Source: Porphyromonas gulae DSM 15663
Lineage (GTDB): Bacteria; Bacteroidota; Bacteroidia; Bacteroidales; Porphyromonadaceae
Assembly: GCF_000378065.1 (NCBI RefSeq)
Contig: NZ_KB899156.1
Coordinates: forward strand, 1 to 64,000
Length of the DNA: 64,000 nt
Direction: 5' to 3'
Made by a program: the position numbers and the translations under genes. Each line of letters opens with the position of its first letter. The first letter of the stretch is position 1. This document shows positions 30,503-38,816 of the stretch, piece by piece. The notes beneath the pieces are model-generated. The model did not search any database. It saw only the letters and a program-made list of their open reading frames with translations, and was not told the origin of the DNA.

Positions 30503-32674
30503 TTAAAGATTGTCGAACAAAAACTTTGCCTTGCGAGTAAAGAGATGATAGCGAGTATTCCCTCCGTATATACTATGATTCTTGTCCATATAGATCGCCA
30601 TGTCGAAGGGGATATTGGCCTGAACCAGTGCCTCCGTAAAAAGCATCGTGTTCTGAAGATGAACATTGTCGTCCGCCGATCCGCTTACGATCAAGAGGTT
30701 TCCTTGCAGTTGGCTTGCCACATCAAGAGCAGAAGACTTTTTGTATCCGGAGGCATTCTCCTTGGGCGTACGCATGAAGCGTTCGGTATAAACCGAATCG
30801 TAGAAACGCCAATCAGCTACAGGAGCGACGGCTATGCCCGCCTTGAACGTTCCATTTCCTCTACACATACTCATCAGGGTCATATAACCGCCATAGCTCC
30901 ATCCCCATATACCGATGCGAGTTGCATCCACATAGGGCAGTTGTCCTATAGCAGTGGCCGCTGCTATCTGATCATCACTTTCGAATACCCCAAGCTGCAT
31001 GTAGGTACACTTGCGCCATTCTTCGCCGCGAGCACCGGTACCACGCCCGTCCACACAAGCCACGATATAGCCTTTCGATGCAAGGTAGTGCTCCCAATCG
31101 AATGAATAGCGATCCAATACCTGCTGGGAGTTGGGGCCACTATACTGTACCATCAGGACGGGATACCGGCGAGAGGGATCGAAATCAAGAGGTTTCACGA
31201 TCCAGGCATTCAGTTCAAGTCCCGATTCGGTTTTGATAGTGGTAAACTCCTTCGGGTTGTAACGATAGGCTTTCAGCCGTTCACGGAGAGCAACGTTATC
31301 CTCCAGTGTACGCAGTTCTTTGGCACCTTTGCTTCTGAATACAGAAACTACTGTAGGAGTAGCAGCACTGCTATACGTATTAATATAGTATGCATAGTTG
31401 CTACTGAAGAGAGCATCATTCGTGCCCACGTTCGGACTAAGCTTCGTTTTCCGGCCTTTGGCATCTAAGGCATAGACAGCCCGACGGATGGGACTTTCTT
31501 CCGCCGACTGGTAGAAGACCGTTCCCGAAGCATCCACTCCATACAGTTTGGTCACATCCCAATTTCCCGAAGTAATTTGGCGACGCATCACCCCTTTGTT
31601 ATCATAGAGATAGATGTGGGCAAACCCGTCCTTTTCGCTCACATAGGCAAATCCACCTCCCGCCGTAAACTTCAAGGCCTGAATCCAATCGCTGTCCACA
31701 TATCGTTTGTTCATATCCTGTAGTATCAGCTTGGCGACGAGACTCTTCGGATGCACATAGTACATTTTGAAGTCGTTCTGCAAACGATTGAGCGTCATGA
31801 CAGCCAGCTCGTCGGCATTGTCTGTAAAGGCGATTCGGGGAATATATCCATCCGCATCGATCGGCAGGCTTACCAACTTGGTGTTCCTATCCGCCACATT
31901 ATAGAGGTGCAGGGACACGGTACTATTCTTCTCTCCTGCCTTGGGATACTTATAGGCATAGTCTTCGGGATAAAGTTTGTCCTCATACATAGGCATTCGA
32001 TATTCGGGTACGGCGGACTCATCGCTGCGCACAAAAGCCAGAAAAGCATTGTCTGCACTCCAGCTCATCAGATTGGTCACACCGAACTCTTCTTCGTACA
32101 CCCAATCCGTTGCCCCGTTGAGAATAGAATTGATCTGCCCATCGGTAGTAACCTGTACTTCCGTGTCGAAATCGAATTTCTTGATGAAGATATTGTTACC
32201 TCTGACGAATGCTACCATCCGACCATCGGGGCTGAATGTAGGGATCATCACTTTGCCCGCATGCTCGCTCAGAGGTTTTACCAAATTGCGGCGAACATCA
32301 TAGTCGTAGACGGCAGCACAATACGAATACCGGTAGATACTCTCCATATCCGTAAAGAGCAGAATATGGTGGCCAGTGCTGCTTACCTCGTAGTTCTGTA
32401 TTTGTTTGAACGGGCATTCGCGCGCTCGTTCGACACTGAAAAGCGTATCTACGGCCTTGCCGGAGGCATAATTGTAGCGGACGATAGCCGTTCGTTCGCG
32501 ATTCATCTCCGTATAGTGTTCCCCGTCCGGCATGGAGCGTATCCCGCCCCCTGCACTGCGAGCATAAAACATTCCACTCGTTATTTCTTTCAAGTCTACG
32601 GGTTTGCGTCCCGTCTGAGCCATGGCACACATGGTTACGATGCCAAGTAGCAGAATTATTACCAGTCTTTTCAT
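30503..32674 (-). CDS. dpp4: Dipeptidyl peptidase IV (S9B prolyl peptidase)
   Basis: DPP-IV removes X-Pro (and X-Ala) dipeptides from oligopeptides, supplying dipeptides as carbon and energy source in an asaccharolytic anaerobe. The 723-residue protein has an N-terminal signal (MKRLVIILLLGIVTMCAMAQ), an eight-bladed propeller and an alpha/beta-hydrolase domain. The nucleophile lies in GWSYGGYM (Ser near 593). The catalytic Asp is in SGSADDNVH (near 668) and the His in DKNHSIYGG (near 700). It lies 40 nt after smpB. The P. gingivalis enzyme is a characterised virulence factor, with matching length. Confidence 0.97.
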   Translation of the reverse strand: MKRLVIILLLGIVTMCAMAQTGRKPVDLKEITSGMFYARSAGGGIRSMPDGEHYTEMNRERTAIVRYNYASGKAVDTLFSVERARECPFKQIQNYEVSSTGHHILLFTDMESIYRYSYCAAVYDYDVRRNLVKPLSEHAGKVMIPTFSPDGRMVAFVRGNNIFIKKFDFDTEVQVTTDGQINSILNGATDWVYEEEFGVTNLMSWSADNAFLAFVRSDESAVPEYRMPMYEDKLYPEDYAYKYPKAGEKNSTVSLHLYNVADRNTKLVSLPIDADGYIPRIAFTDNADELAVMTLNRLQNDFKMYYVHPKSLVAKLILQDMNKRYVDSDWIQALKFTAGGGFAYVSEKDGFAHIYLYDNKGVMRRQITSGNWDVTKLYGVDASGTVFYQSAEESPIRRAVYALDAKGRKTKLSPNVGTNDALFSSNYAYYINTYSSAATPTVVSVFRSKGAKELRTLEDNVALRERLKAYRYNPKEFTTIKTESGLELNAWIVKPLDFDPSRRYPVLMVQYSGPNSQQVLDRYSFDWEHYLASKGYIVACVDGRGTGARGEEWRKCTYMQLGVFESDDQIAAATAIGQLPYVDATRIGIWGWSYGGYMTLMSMCRGNGTFKAGIAVAPVADWRFYDSVYTERFMRTPKENASGYKKSSALDVASQLQGNLLIVSGSADDNVHLQNTMLFTEALVQANIPFDMAIYMDKNHSIYGGNTRYHLFTRKAKFLFDNL

Positions 32675-32713
32675 AAGAAAGCGTATTATATCTTCTCTTA
32701 AATGGTTTATTGC

Positions 32714-33175
32714 TTAGCGTTTCATCGCACGATCCATCTCACGGCGATCATCGCGCTCTTTGATGGATGCACGCTTGTCATATTGTTTTTTCCCTCGTGC
32801 CAATCCGATCTGCAGCTTGGCCAATCCCCTCTCATTGATGAAGAGCTTGATCGGCACTATGGTCGTACCTACACTCTTGGAAGCCTCCTCGAGCTTGCGC
32901 AGCTCCTTGCGATTGAGTAGGAGCTTGCGATCGCGGCGAGCCACATGGTTGTTATAGGTGCCATAGAAGTATTCGGCTATGTACATATTCTTCACCCACA
33001 GCTCTCCCCGATGGAAGTAGCAATAGGTATCGACCAGACTACCTTTGCCTAGTCGGATCGATTTGATCTCGGTACCGACCAATACAATGCCTGCCGTGTA
33101 AACGTCCAAAATCTCGTAGTCGAAAGTGGCACGTTTGTTCTTTATGAGGATATTCTTCTGTATTTTCTCTTTCAT
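32714..33175 (-). CDS. smpB: SsrA-binding protein
   Basis: SmpB binds tmRNA and brings it to stalled ribosomes. The product has about 153 residues from the start at 33175 ([20 protein letters not shown]). An in-frame ATG at 33190 would add five residues and is possible. [26 protein letters not shown] and the C-terminal basic tail [17 protein letters not shown] are family signatures. It sits between the LptG-like permease and dpp4 with short gaps, so it is in the same transcription unit. Confidence 0.94.
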   Translation of the reverse strand: MKEKIQKNILIKNKRATFDYEILDVYTAGIVLVGTEIKSIRLGKGSLVDTYCYFHRGELWVKNMYIAEYFYGTYNNHVARRDRKLLLNRKELRKLEEASKSVGTTIVPIKLFINERGLAKLQIGLARGKKQYDKRASIKERDDRREMDRAMKR

Positions 33176-33207
33176 AGCTGTGGGTATCATTAGATCCGGA
33201 AGTCTGT

Positions 33208-34290
33208 CTATCGCGGAGCTTTTTTATAAAGGAAAACGGCAATGACCGTAAACACGAAGTTAGGCAGCCAAGCTGCCATAAACGGAGGCAAAGATCCGCT
33301 GACGGCAAATGTGCCGGCAACGGTCATGAACAGGATATAGGCAAAGCTCAGCCCCAGACCGATAGCGATATTGATCCCCATCCCCCCTTTTACTTTGCGT
33401 GAAGAGAGGGAAGCACCGATAATGGTGAGGATAAAGGCCGAGAAGATGGCTGCATAGCGTTTGTGCAGCTCTATCTCAAAGAGCTTGACGTTGCCCACGC
33501 CCCTTTGCTTCTGATGCGATATATAGGTATGCAGGTCGGTAGTCGTCATAGTCTCCACATCGTCCTCTGCGACGAGGAAGTCGGCAGGGCGTACAGCAAT
33601 GACCGTGTCCATCTCGCTCCCACTCTCGACCGTCTCCTTGTACTTGCCGAAGTGCCTGATCCTGTAGTTAAAGATGCGCCAGTTGTAAAGCGAATCGTAC
33701 TGGATCCTGTCTGCCGTCAGACGGGAAACGAGCTGCTTGTCCTTGAACTCCTCCAGGCTGAACTGATAGCCGGTTCGCATGGCATCGCTGTACGATCCGA
33801 AAAAGGCAAAGACCCCTTTCTTCACTTCGAGCTGAACGCTCTCGGCATACTGTACCTTCTTGTTCTTGATGTATTTGTTCTGAAAGTCAATTCGTGTAGC
33901 ATTGCCCGGTGGAATAACGAAACTATTGAGCAGGAAAGTCAGTACGGCAATCACCGTTGCCGACAACATATAGGGCACCATCAGCCGCTTGAAACTGACT
34001 CCGGCCGAAAGCATCGCGATGATCTCGGATTTCTCCGCCAGCTTCGACGTAAAGAATATCACCGATATGAAGACGAAGAGCGGGCTGAAAAGATTGGCGT
34101 AGTAGGGAACGAAGTTGAAGTAGTAATCGAATATGATACTGTGCAGGCTGACCTCCGGCTTCATAAAGTCGTCGATCTTCTCATTGATGTCGAAGACGAC
34201 CGAAACGGATATGATCAAGATGATGGAGAAGACGAACGTCCCCAAAAACTGCTTGATCAAATACTTATCTAACCTGTTCAACCTCTTCAT
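33208..34290 (-). CDS. LptF/LptG (YjgP/YjgQ) family permease
   Basis: The 360-residue inner-membrane protein has the LptF/G layout: three N-terminal transmembrane segments, a large periplasmic beta-jellyroll (about 100-265) and three C-terminal segments. With LptB it would extract lipopolysaccharide from the inner membrane. The start [19 protein letters not shown] at 34290 is chosen because the family begins with such an amphipathic LD-xYL segment and because the ATG at 34323 would overlap tgt. The ATPase lptB lies far away at 55.4 kb. Whether this is LptF or LptG cannot be settled from sequence alone. Confidence 0.85.
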   Translation of the reverse strand: MKRLNRLDKYLIKQFLGTFVFSIILIISVSVVFDINEKIDDFMKPEVSLHSIIFDYYFNFVPYYANLFSPLFVFISVIFFTSKLAEKSEIIAMLSAGVSFKRLMVPYMLSATVIAVLTFLLNSFVIPPGNATRIDFQNKYIKNKKVQYAESVQLEVKKGVFAFFGSYSDAMRTGYQFSLEEFKDKQLVSRLTADRIQYDSLYNWRIFNYRIRHFGKYKETVESGSEMDTVIAVRPADFLVAEDDVETMTTTDLHTYISHQKQRGVGNVKLFEIELHKRYAAIFSAFILTIIGASLSSRKVKGGMGINIAIGLGLSFAYILFMTVAGTFAVSGSLPPFMAAWLPNFVFTVIAVFLYKKAPR

Positions 34291-34306
34291 GAGACACGAT
34301 GATAAG

Positions 34307-35437
34307 CTACAGCCTGTTGTCAAGCTGTCGCACCATAGCCGTTTTCCAAGTGCGATAGTCGCCGATCTGAATATGCTTACGCGCTTGCCGAACCAGCTCG
34401 AGGTAGAAGGCGAGGTTGTGAATAGAAGCGATTTGCAGACCGAGAATCTCCTGTGTATGGATCAAGTGGTGCAGATAAGCCTTGCTGTAGCGGCTGTCCA
34501 CGTACGATGTACCGTCAGGATCGAGCGGCGAGTAGTCGTCCGCCCATTTGGCATTGCGGATATTGATGGTACCCTGCCAAGTGAAGAGCTGCCCGTTACG
34601 GCCGTTGCGCGTAGGCATGATGCAGTCGAACATGTCCACACCGCGGTCTATCGCTTCCAGTATATTGATCGGAGTACCTACCCCCATGAGGTAGCGCGGA
34701 CGATCTTTGGGGAGGATCCCGTTGGTCAGTTCGATCATCTCGTACATCTTTTCCGTCGGCTCTCCCACGGCCAATCCTCCGATGGCATTTCCGGCAGCAC
34801 CGACGGCAGCCACCATCTCGGCCGATTGGCGGCGCAGATCGGGATAGACGCATCCCTGTACGATGGGGAATAGCTGCTGCTCATATCCATAGAGAGGCTC
34901 TGTCTCACGCATTCTGCGCAGGCAACGTTCCAACCAGCGTCCGGTCAGGAGCATCGAGCGACGTGCATATTCGCGGTCGGCATCACCGGGGCAACATTCA
35001 TCGAAAGCCATGATGATGTCCGCTCCGATAACGCGCTGGATGTCCATGACCCTTTCGGGTGAAAAAAGGTGCTTGGAGCCGTCTATATGGGAACGAAAAG
35101 TAGCACCCTCCTCTGTGATCTTCCGATTCTCCGCCAAAGAGAATACCTGAAAACCTCCGCTATCCGTGAGCAAAGGCCGCTCCCAGCTATTGAACTTATG
35201 CAAGCCTCCGGCACGCCTGAGCACATCCAGTCCGGGACGGAGATAGAGGTGATAAGTATTGCCGAGTATGATCTGAGCCCGAATATCCTCTTCCAACTCG
35301 TGCATGTGCACGGCCTTCACGCTCCCGACCGTGCCTACCGGCATGAAGATGGGAGTCTCTATAGCGCCATGGTCTGTAGTCAACAGACCGGCACGCGCTT
35401 CGCAGTCGGCACATGTATATTGGAGATCGAATGTCAT
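34307..35437 (-). CDS. tgt: tRNA-guanine transglycosylase (queuine tRNA-ribosyltransferase)
   Basis: Tgt exchanges G34 of Asp, Asn, His and Tyr tRNAs for the queuosine precursor. The 376-residue protein has the general acid/base Asp92 in LTDSGGFQVFSL, the nucleophile Asp271 in MFDCIMPTRNGR, and GGLAVGEP. The C-terminal CxCxxC zinc ligands of most family members are absent: residues 308-315 read DGTSYVDS, although the later histidine in IASIHN is kept. I believe this is shared by other Bacteroidetes. It is the first gene of the tgt-lptG-smpB-dpp4-lipA run. Confidence 0.93.
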   Translation of the reverse strand: MTFDLQYTCADCEARAGLLTTDHGAIETPIFMPVGTVGSVKAVHMHELEEDIRAQIILGNTYHLYLRPGLDVLRRAGGLHKFNSWERPLLTDSGGFQVFSLAENRKITEEGATFRSHIDGSKHLFSPERVMDIQRVIGADIIMAFDECCPGDADREYARRSMLLTGRWLERCLRRMRETEPLYGYEQQLFPIVQGCVYPDLRRQSAEMVAAVGAAGNAIGGLAVGEPTEKMYEMIELTNGILPKDRPRYLMGVGTPINILEAIDRGVDMFDCIMPTRNGRNGQLFTWQGTINIRNAKWADDYSPLDPDGTSYVDSRYSKAYLHHLIHTQEILGLQIASIHNLAFYLELVRQARKHIQIGDYRTWKTAMVRQLDNRL

Positions 35438-35547
35438 GGGCTATTCCTCTGATTACGGAAAACAAAAATAGTCTTTTTCCCCGAGCCCATGCCATCGCAG
35501 GAAGCAAGAGGAGCAGCGCGGGGGAGAGCAGGTGTAGGAAGCAGAGC

Positions 35548-35572
35548 GGACTGTAAGCCCCATGCACAGTCC
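35548..35572 (-). terminator. Weak hairpin after luxS
   Basis: GGACTGT (35548-35554) pairs with ACAGTCC (35566-35572). It lies shortly after the luxS stop but is not followed by a T-run, so it may only be a partial terminator. Confidence 0.3.
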
Positions 35573-35580
35573 GGCAATCG

Positions 35581-36066
35581 TCAGTCGGGATAGTTCAGGT
35601 TCTCCTCCGTTGCCACATCGAGCACCTCACGCAGGTATTTCTCGGCCTCATATTTGGCCATTGGCAGGTTGTGCAGCAGGCAGTTGCCACAGTCGCGTGG
35701 CTCCGTACCCGGCACTTCTCCCTCGAAGTCTCTGATGAAGCGGAAAGTCTCTTGCATAAGGGGCAGTATATCCTTCGACACATAATCGCCTCGCATCAGA
35801 AAGTAATTGCCCGTAAGGCAACCCATCGGCCCCCAGAAAACGATCCGGTCCTTATAGAGCGGATGATTGCGCAGATAAGTTGCGGCCAAATGCTCGATCG
35901 TATGCAGTTCGGGTGCTCCAAGCACCGGTTCGCGATTGGGCTCTTTCATTCGAATATCGAAAGTCGTAACCACCTCTCCTCCCACATAGTCCTTGCGAGA
36001 GACATATATGCCTCGTTTGAGACGAATATGATCTAACTGAAAACTGGGTATTTTTTCCATCTCCAT
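35581..36066 (-). CDS. luxS: S-ribosylhomocysteine lyase (AI-2 synthase)
   Basis: LuxS cleaves S-ribosylhomocysteine to homocysteine and DPD, the precursor of autoinducer-2. The 161-residue protein contains the metal site HTIEH (His55, His59) in GAPELHTIEHLAATYL and the third ligand Cys in RDCGNCLLH. GPMGCLTGNYF holds the catalytic cysteine. It begins 18 nt after pfs, which makes its substrate. A second ATG two codons downstream (36060) is an equal start candidate. The pfs-luxS operon is known in P. gingivalis. Confidence 0.97.
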   Translation of the reverse strand: MEMEKIPSFQLDHIRLKRGIYVSRKDYVGGEVVTTFDIRMKEPNREPVLGAPELHTIEHLAATYLRNHPLYKDRIVFWGPMGCLTGNYFLMRGDYVSKDILPLMQETFRFIRDFEGEVPGTEPRDCGNCLLHNLPMAKYEAEKYLREVLDVATEENLNYPD

Positions 36067-36084
36067 ATCGGGATTGTCTGATTT

Positions 36085-36771
36085 CTACATTGCACTGAAT
36101 ACTCTTTCGAGAATAGAAAAGGTAGCCGAAGAGGCCTTGCTCCAGAAGTCCATATACTCCGCGAAGTTATCCCGACCTTCGCCGGCAATATCGCTGATAA
36201 TACGCACAGCGATGAAGGGGACTCCATATATATACGCCGTCTGGGCCACCGCAGCGGACTCCATATCCACGGCAACGGCATCGGGAAAAGTACGGCACAC
36301 AAAGTCCTGCTCCTCGGCTGACGAAAGGAAACGATCGCCACAGCAGACCACGCCCTCTCGGACAGGTACCGGAAGCGAACGAAAAAGGGTGAGAAGGTCC
36401 TCCGAAACGGGATAATACAGGGGAAAACCCTGCACCTGCCCCCAAGCGACATCGGCTCCGCACGAAACATCGTGATAGCACACAGCCGTGGACACTACCG
36501 TATCATGGACAGCCACATTCTGCCCCAATCCTCCGCTCACGCCTATATTGATGAGGTAGTCGGGACGATAGCGGTGGATCAGTTCTCCGGCACAGACAGC
36601 AGCAGCCACCTTCCCTATTCCGCTCAGGGCGTATATAACGCGGTGTCCTCCGACAATTCCGACGACGGCACGGAAAACCGGATCCCGTATTTCTTCCTTA
36701 TTTTCGAGGATGTCCGGTAGCAGGCGAAACTCTTTCTCCATGGCTACTACCACACCGATAGTCTTGTTCAT
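36085..36771 (-). CDS. pfs: 5'-methylthioadenosine/S-adenosylhomocysteine nucleosidase
   Basis: This enzyme removes adenine from SAH and MTA, recycling the activated-methyl cycle and feeding LuxS. From the start at 36771 (MNKTIGVVVAMEKEF) the protein has 228 residues. The catalytic glutamate lies in VAMEKE, the binding motif is VSGGLG, VDMESAAVAQ carries the ribose-binding glutamate and IISDIAG the catalytic aspartate. The ORF is open for 53 more codons upstream, but the promoter at 36802-36809 lies inside that extension and supports the shorter start. It is co-transcribed with luxS. Confidence 0.93.
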   Translation of the reverse strand: MNKTIGVVVAMEKEFRLLPDILENKEEIRDPVFRAVVGIVGGHRVIYALSGIGKVAAAVCAGELIHRYRPDYLINIGVSGGLGQNVAVHDTVVSTAVCYHDVSCGADVAWGQVQGFPLYYPVSEDLLTLFRSLPVPVREGVVCCGDRFLSSAEEQDFVCRTFPDAVAVDMESAAVAQTAYIYGVPFIAVRIISDIAGEGRDNFAEYMDFWSKASSATFSILERVFSAM

Positions 36772-36801
36772 TGCTGTACGGGCTTCTATTCTTCGATCGG
36801 C

Positions 36802-36809
36802 CAAAGGTA
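36802..36809 (-). promoter_or_regulatory. -7 element of the pfs-luxS promoter
   Basis: On the minus strand TACCTTTG matches TAnnTTTG exactly and would place the transcription start about 25 nt before the pfs ATG. No clear -33 TTTG was found. Confidence 0.5.
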
Positions 36810-36895
36810 TATCATCTGTCGCAATTATGTTTGTATGCAGAGTTGTCAGCTGCATATCCCCTTTAGAGTCGTTCGAGAGGATTCGTCCGCATGGG

Positions 36896-37075
36896 GATGC
36901 CGACAAAATTGCCGAACGAGAAAAGCGCAAATCGTGGTGCGCAAATTCCGGAAAAGTCGCGCCAAAAAAATTTCGATCCCACGCGTAAAATTTTCACTTC
37001 CCGAACCAAAGTGAAAAAGTTTACGAACCACGTTTTTCGGAACGTGGGAAAAGAAAATTTTGGTGTGCAAAAAGG
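36896..37075. repeat. Intergenic ~22-bp periodic array (CCGAACCAAA / CACGTTTTT type)
   Basis: A/T tracts near 36907, 36922, 36944, 36968, 36990, 37012, 37035 and 37055 alternate with GC-rich cores such as GTGGTGCGC, GTCGCGCC, CCACGCG, CCCGAACC, CGAACCACG and GGAACGTGGG. Spacing averages about 21-22 bp. Several modules (CCCGAACCAAA, CACGTTTTT) also occur in the array at 44.4 kb. It separates the divergent pfs and cobalamin operons. Confidence 0.65.
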
Positions 37076-37187
37076 TTGAGCAATCTCCGCGGCTATGCCT
37101 CGCCGAACGTGGGAGTTTTTTCAAAAGAGAGTTGGCCGGCGATCATAGCAGCCTGCGCATGCCCCCGGAGCGTCCCGGGCGACACTA

Positions 37188-37218
37188 TTGGTAATGTCAC
37201 AGTCTGTCAGTATCTTTG
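37188..37218 (+). promoter_or_regulatory. Promoter of the cobalamin-riboswitch operon
   Basis: TTGG at 37188-37191 and TATCTTTG at 37211-37218 are 19 nt apart, a good Bacteroidetes promoter. Transcription would begin near 37222, about 70 nt before the riboswitch aptamer. Confidence 0.65.
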
Positions 37219-37292
37219 TGTCAGATTGGATTCATAGAAGACGGTAAGCCGATGCCTCCCGGCATGACTTATCATTGAAAGCCGATCCGCAT

Positions 37293-37482
37293 ATGTACGG
37301 TTCACAAAGCGGACTTTCCCGTCTGTCGGGAAGTCTGCCGAATGATTAAAAGGGAATTTGGTGCAAAGCCAAAACTATCCCCGTAGCCGTATGGTCGTAC
37401 CTGTCGCTACAGAACGATGCCACTGCGCGCCGGCGCGGGAAGGCGTAGCGATTTAGGCCGAGTCGGAAGACCTGCCGTACAT
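37293..37482 (+). ncRNA. Cobalamin (B12) riboswitch aptamer
   Basis: ATGTACGG (37293-37300) pairs perfectly with CCGTACAT (37475-37482) as P1. Inside, in order, lie the conserved GGTTC, a P2 hairpin GACTTTCCCG/CGGGAAGTC, AAAAGGGAATTTGGTGCAAA, ACTATCCCCGTAGC, the GCCACTG and GGGAAGGCG B12-box segments, and the terminal GTCGGAAGACCTGCC. This is the classical adenosylcobalamin-type pattern. The RNA should repress the downstream uptake operon when B12 is abundant. Confidence 0.93.
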
Positions 37483-37506
37483 GGCGAAAGGATGCTGCCA
37501 TTTTTT
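37481..37506 (+). terminator. Intrinsic terminator adjoining the riboswitch
   Basis: ATGGC (37481-37485) pairs with GCCAT (37497-37501), followed by a T6 run to 37506. It shares two bases with the 3' strand of aptamer stem P1, so the riboswitch may work by transcription termination. Confidence 0.6.
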
Positions 37507-37640
37507 GGGGCCGGTATCATACAGTATTAATTCTTTCGGGTCGAAGAGGATTGATTCACATCGGGCACCTGCCTCCGCGAGGGTATGGCATAGTCTGCGA
37601 ATCCGTTTTGTTCGTCTCGGATCATACTAACGATTCAGCT

Positions 37641-38816
37641 ATGCCCAAGAGGTTCGGATGGCTTATCTATACGTTTATCGCCTTTGCCTTATACTCCTGT
37701 AATGGCTCTTCACGCGGGAGAGATACCCGAGTGGAAACGGTGTCGATAGATACGGCCGATTTTAATTTCCCTGTCAGATTCGAATATGCCAAAGGCATAC
37801 AGGCCGTCAATCATACCGGCTACAAGACCATCTATATATTCCATCCGGACAAGCCGGATACGATGGCCGTCTATGTCCTTTATCCCCGCGATGGCAAGCG
37901 TCCTGAGACGACACACCCGAAAACGCAGTACATCCCCATACCGGCACGCAGTATAGCGTGTCTGTCCACGACACAAATAGGCTCGCTTCCCCTACTCGAT
38001 CAGATAGACAAACTGGTGGGTTGCATCAACCTGAAAAACATTTGCAACGCCGACATCCGCAGCCGCGTAAAGAAAGGCTATGTACAGGAGATCGGCACCG
38101 GTATGACCAAAAATATAGAGCAGATAGCCGGACTCCGCCCGGAGATCCTCCTGCAGGATTTATTCCACATCTCAGACAAGGACGAAGAGCTGATCGCATC
38201 GGGCATCAACACCGTATTATACAACGAATGGAAAGAGCGGGATCTGCTCGGCCGTGCCGAATGGATGAAGCTGACGGCGATGCTCCTCGGCTGCAACCGT
38301 CGTGCTCATGAGGTTTTCGAACAGATAGAATCGGAGTATGCGGATGCTCGCAAATTGGTAGCAGATAAGACCGACACCATTGCCATCATGTACGGGCAGG
38401 ATTATAGTGGGACTTGGTATCTGCCCGGAGAGTACAGCTACAGTACAGCCATGTTCAGAGATGCACGAGTATCTTTCGACTATGCAGCCGGCAAAGTCAG
38501 TAGCCAGCCGTGCAGTTTCGAGTATATTTTCAGTCGCCATCGTCACGCCGGAATCTGGATATGTACGATGATGGGAAACATCAAGACAATAGATGAATTT
38601 CTCGCTCTGAACGAACGCTACCGACATTTCGATGCCACCCAAACCGGCAAGGTCTACATCGACCGCAAGCGCGTGAACGAGAATGGGGGCAATGACTACT
38701 GGGAGAGTGGACTGTATCGTCCCGATCTTTTGCTCAAAGACATCATCAAAATCACTCGGCCGGAGCTTCTGCCCGAGTACGAGACTTCATACTGGATAGA
38801 ACTGAAAAGGCCATGA
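37641..38816 (+). CDS. ABC-transporter substrate-binding lipoprotein, cobalamin/cobinamide type (BtuF/FecB family)
   Basis: The 391-residue lipoprotein has a signal ending in FALYSC, a lipobox with the acylated Cys at about residue 21. The body is of the periplasmic binding protein type (LPLLDQIDKLVGCINLKNI, IEQIAGLRPEILLQDL). It would pass a corrinoid (or heme) to the FecCD permease. The start at 37641 is chosen because it gives the lipoprotein signal; the frame is open further upstream toward the riboswitch. It overlaps the permease by 4 nt. I recall this locus as part of htrABCD, described as heme transport, but the riboswitch and CbiZ argue for corrinoids. Confidence 0.8.
   Translation: MPKRFGWLIYTFIAFALYSCNGSSRGRDTRVETVSIDTADFNFPVRFEYAKGIQAVNHTGYKTIYIFHPDKPDTMAVYVLYPRDGKRPETTHPKTQYIPIPARSIACLSTTQIGSLPLLDQIDKLVGCINLKNICNADIRSRVKKGYVQEIGTGMTKNIEQIAGLRPEILLQDLFHISDKDEELIASGINTVLYNEWKERDLLGRAEWMKLTAMLLGCNRRAHEVFEQIESEYADARKLVADKTDTIAIMYGQDYSGTWYLPGEYSYSTAMFRDARVSFDYAAGKVSSQPCSFEYIFSRHRHAGIWICTMMGNIKTIDEFLALNERYRHFDATQTGKVYIDRKRVNENGGNDYWESGLYRPDLLLKDIIKITRPELLPEYETSYWIELKRP

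Noticed and set aside
31751-32650. 299-codon plus-strand ORF opposite dpp4
   Set aside because: Antisense to the DPP-IV propeller; no signal or family features.
36772-36930. N-terminal extension of pfs
   Set aside because: The promoter -7 element is inside the extension, and the family N-terminus starts at 36771.
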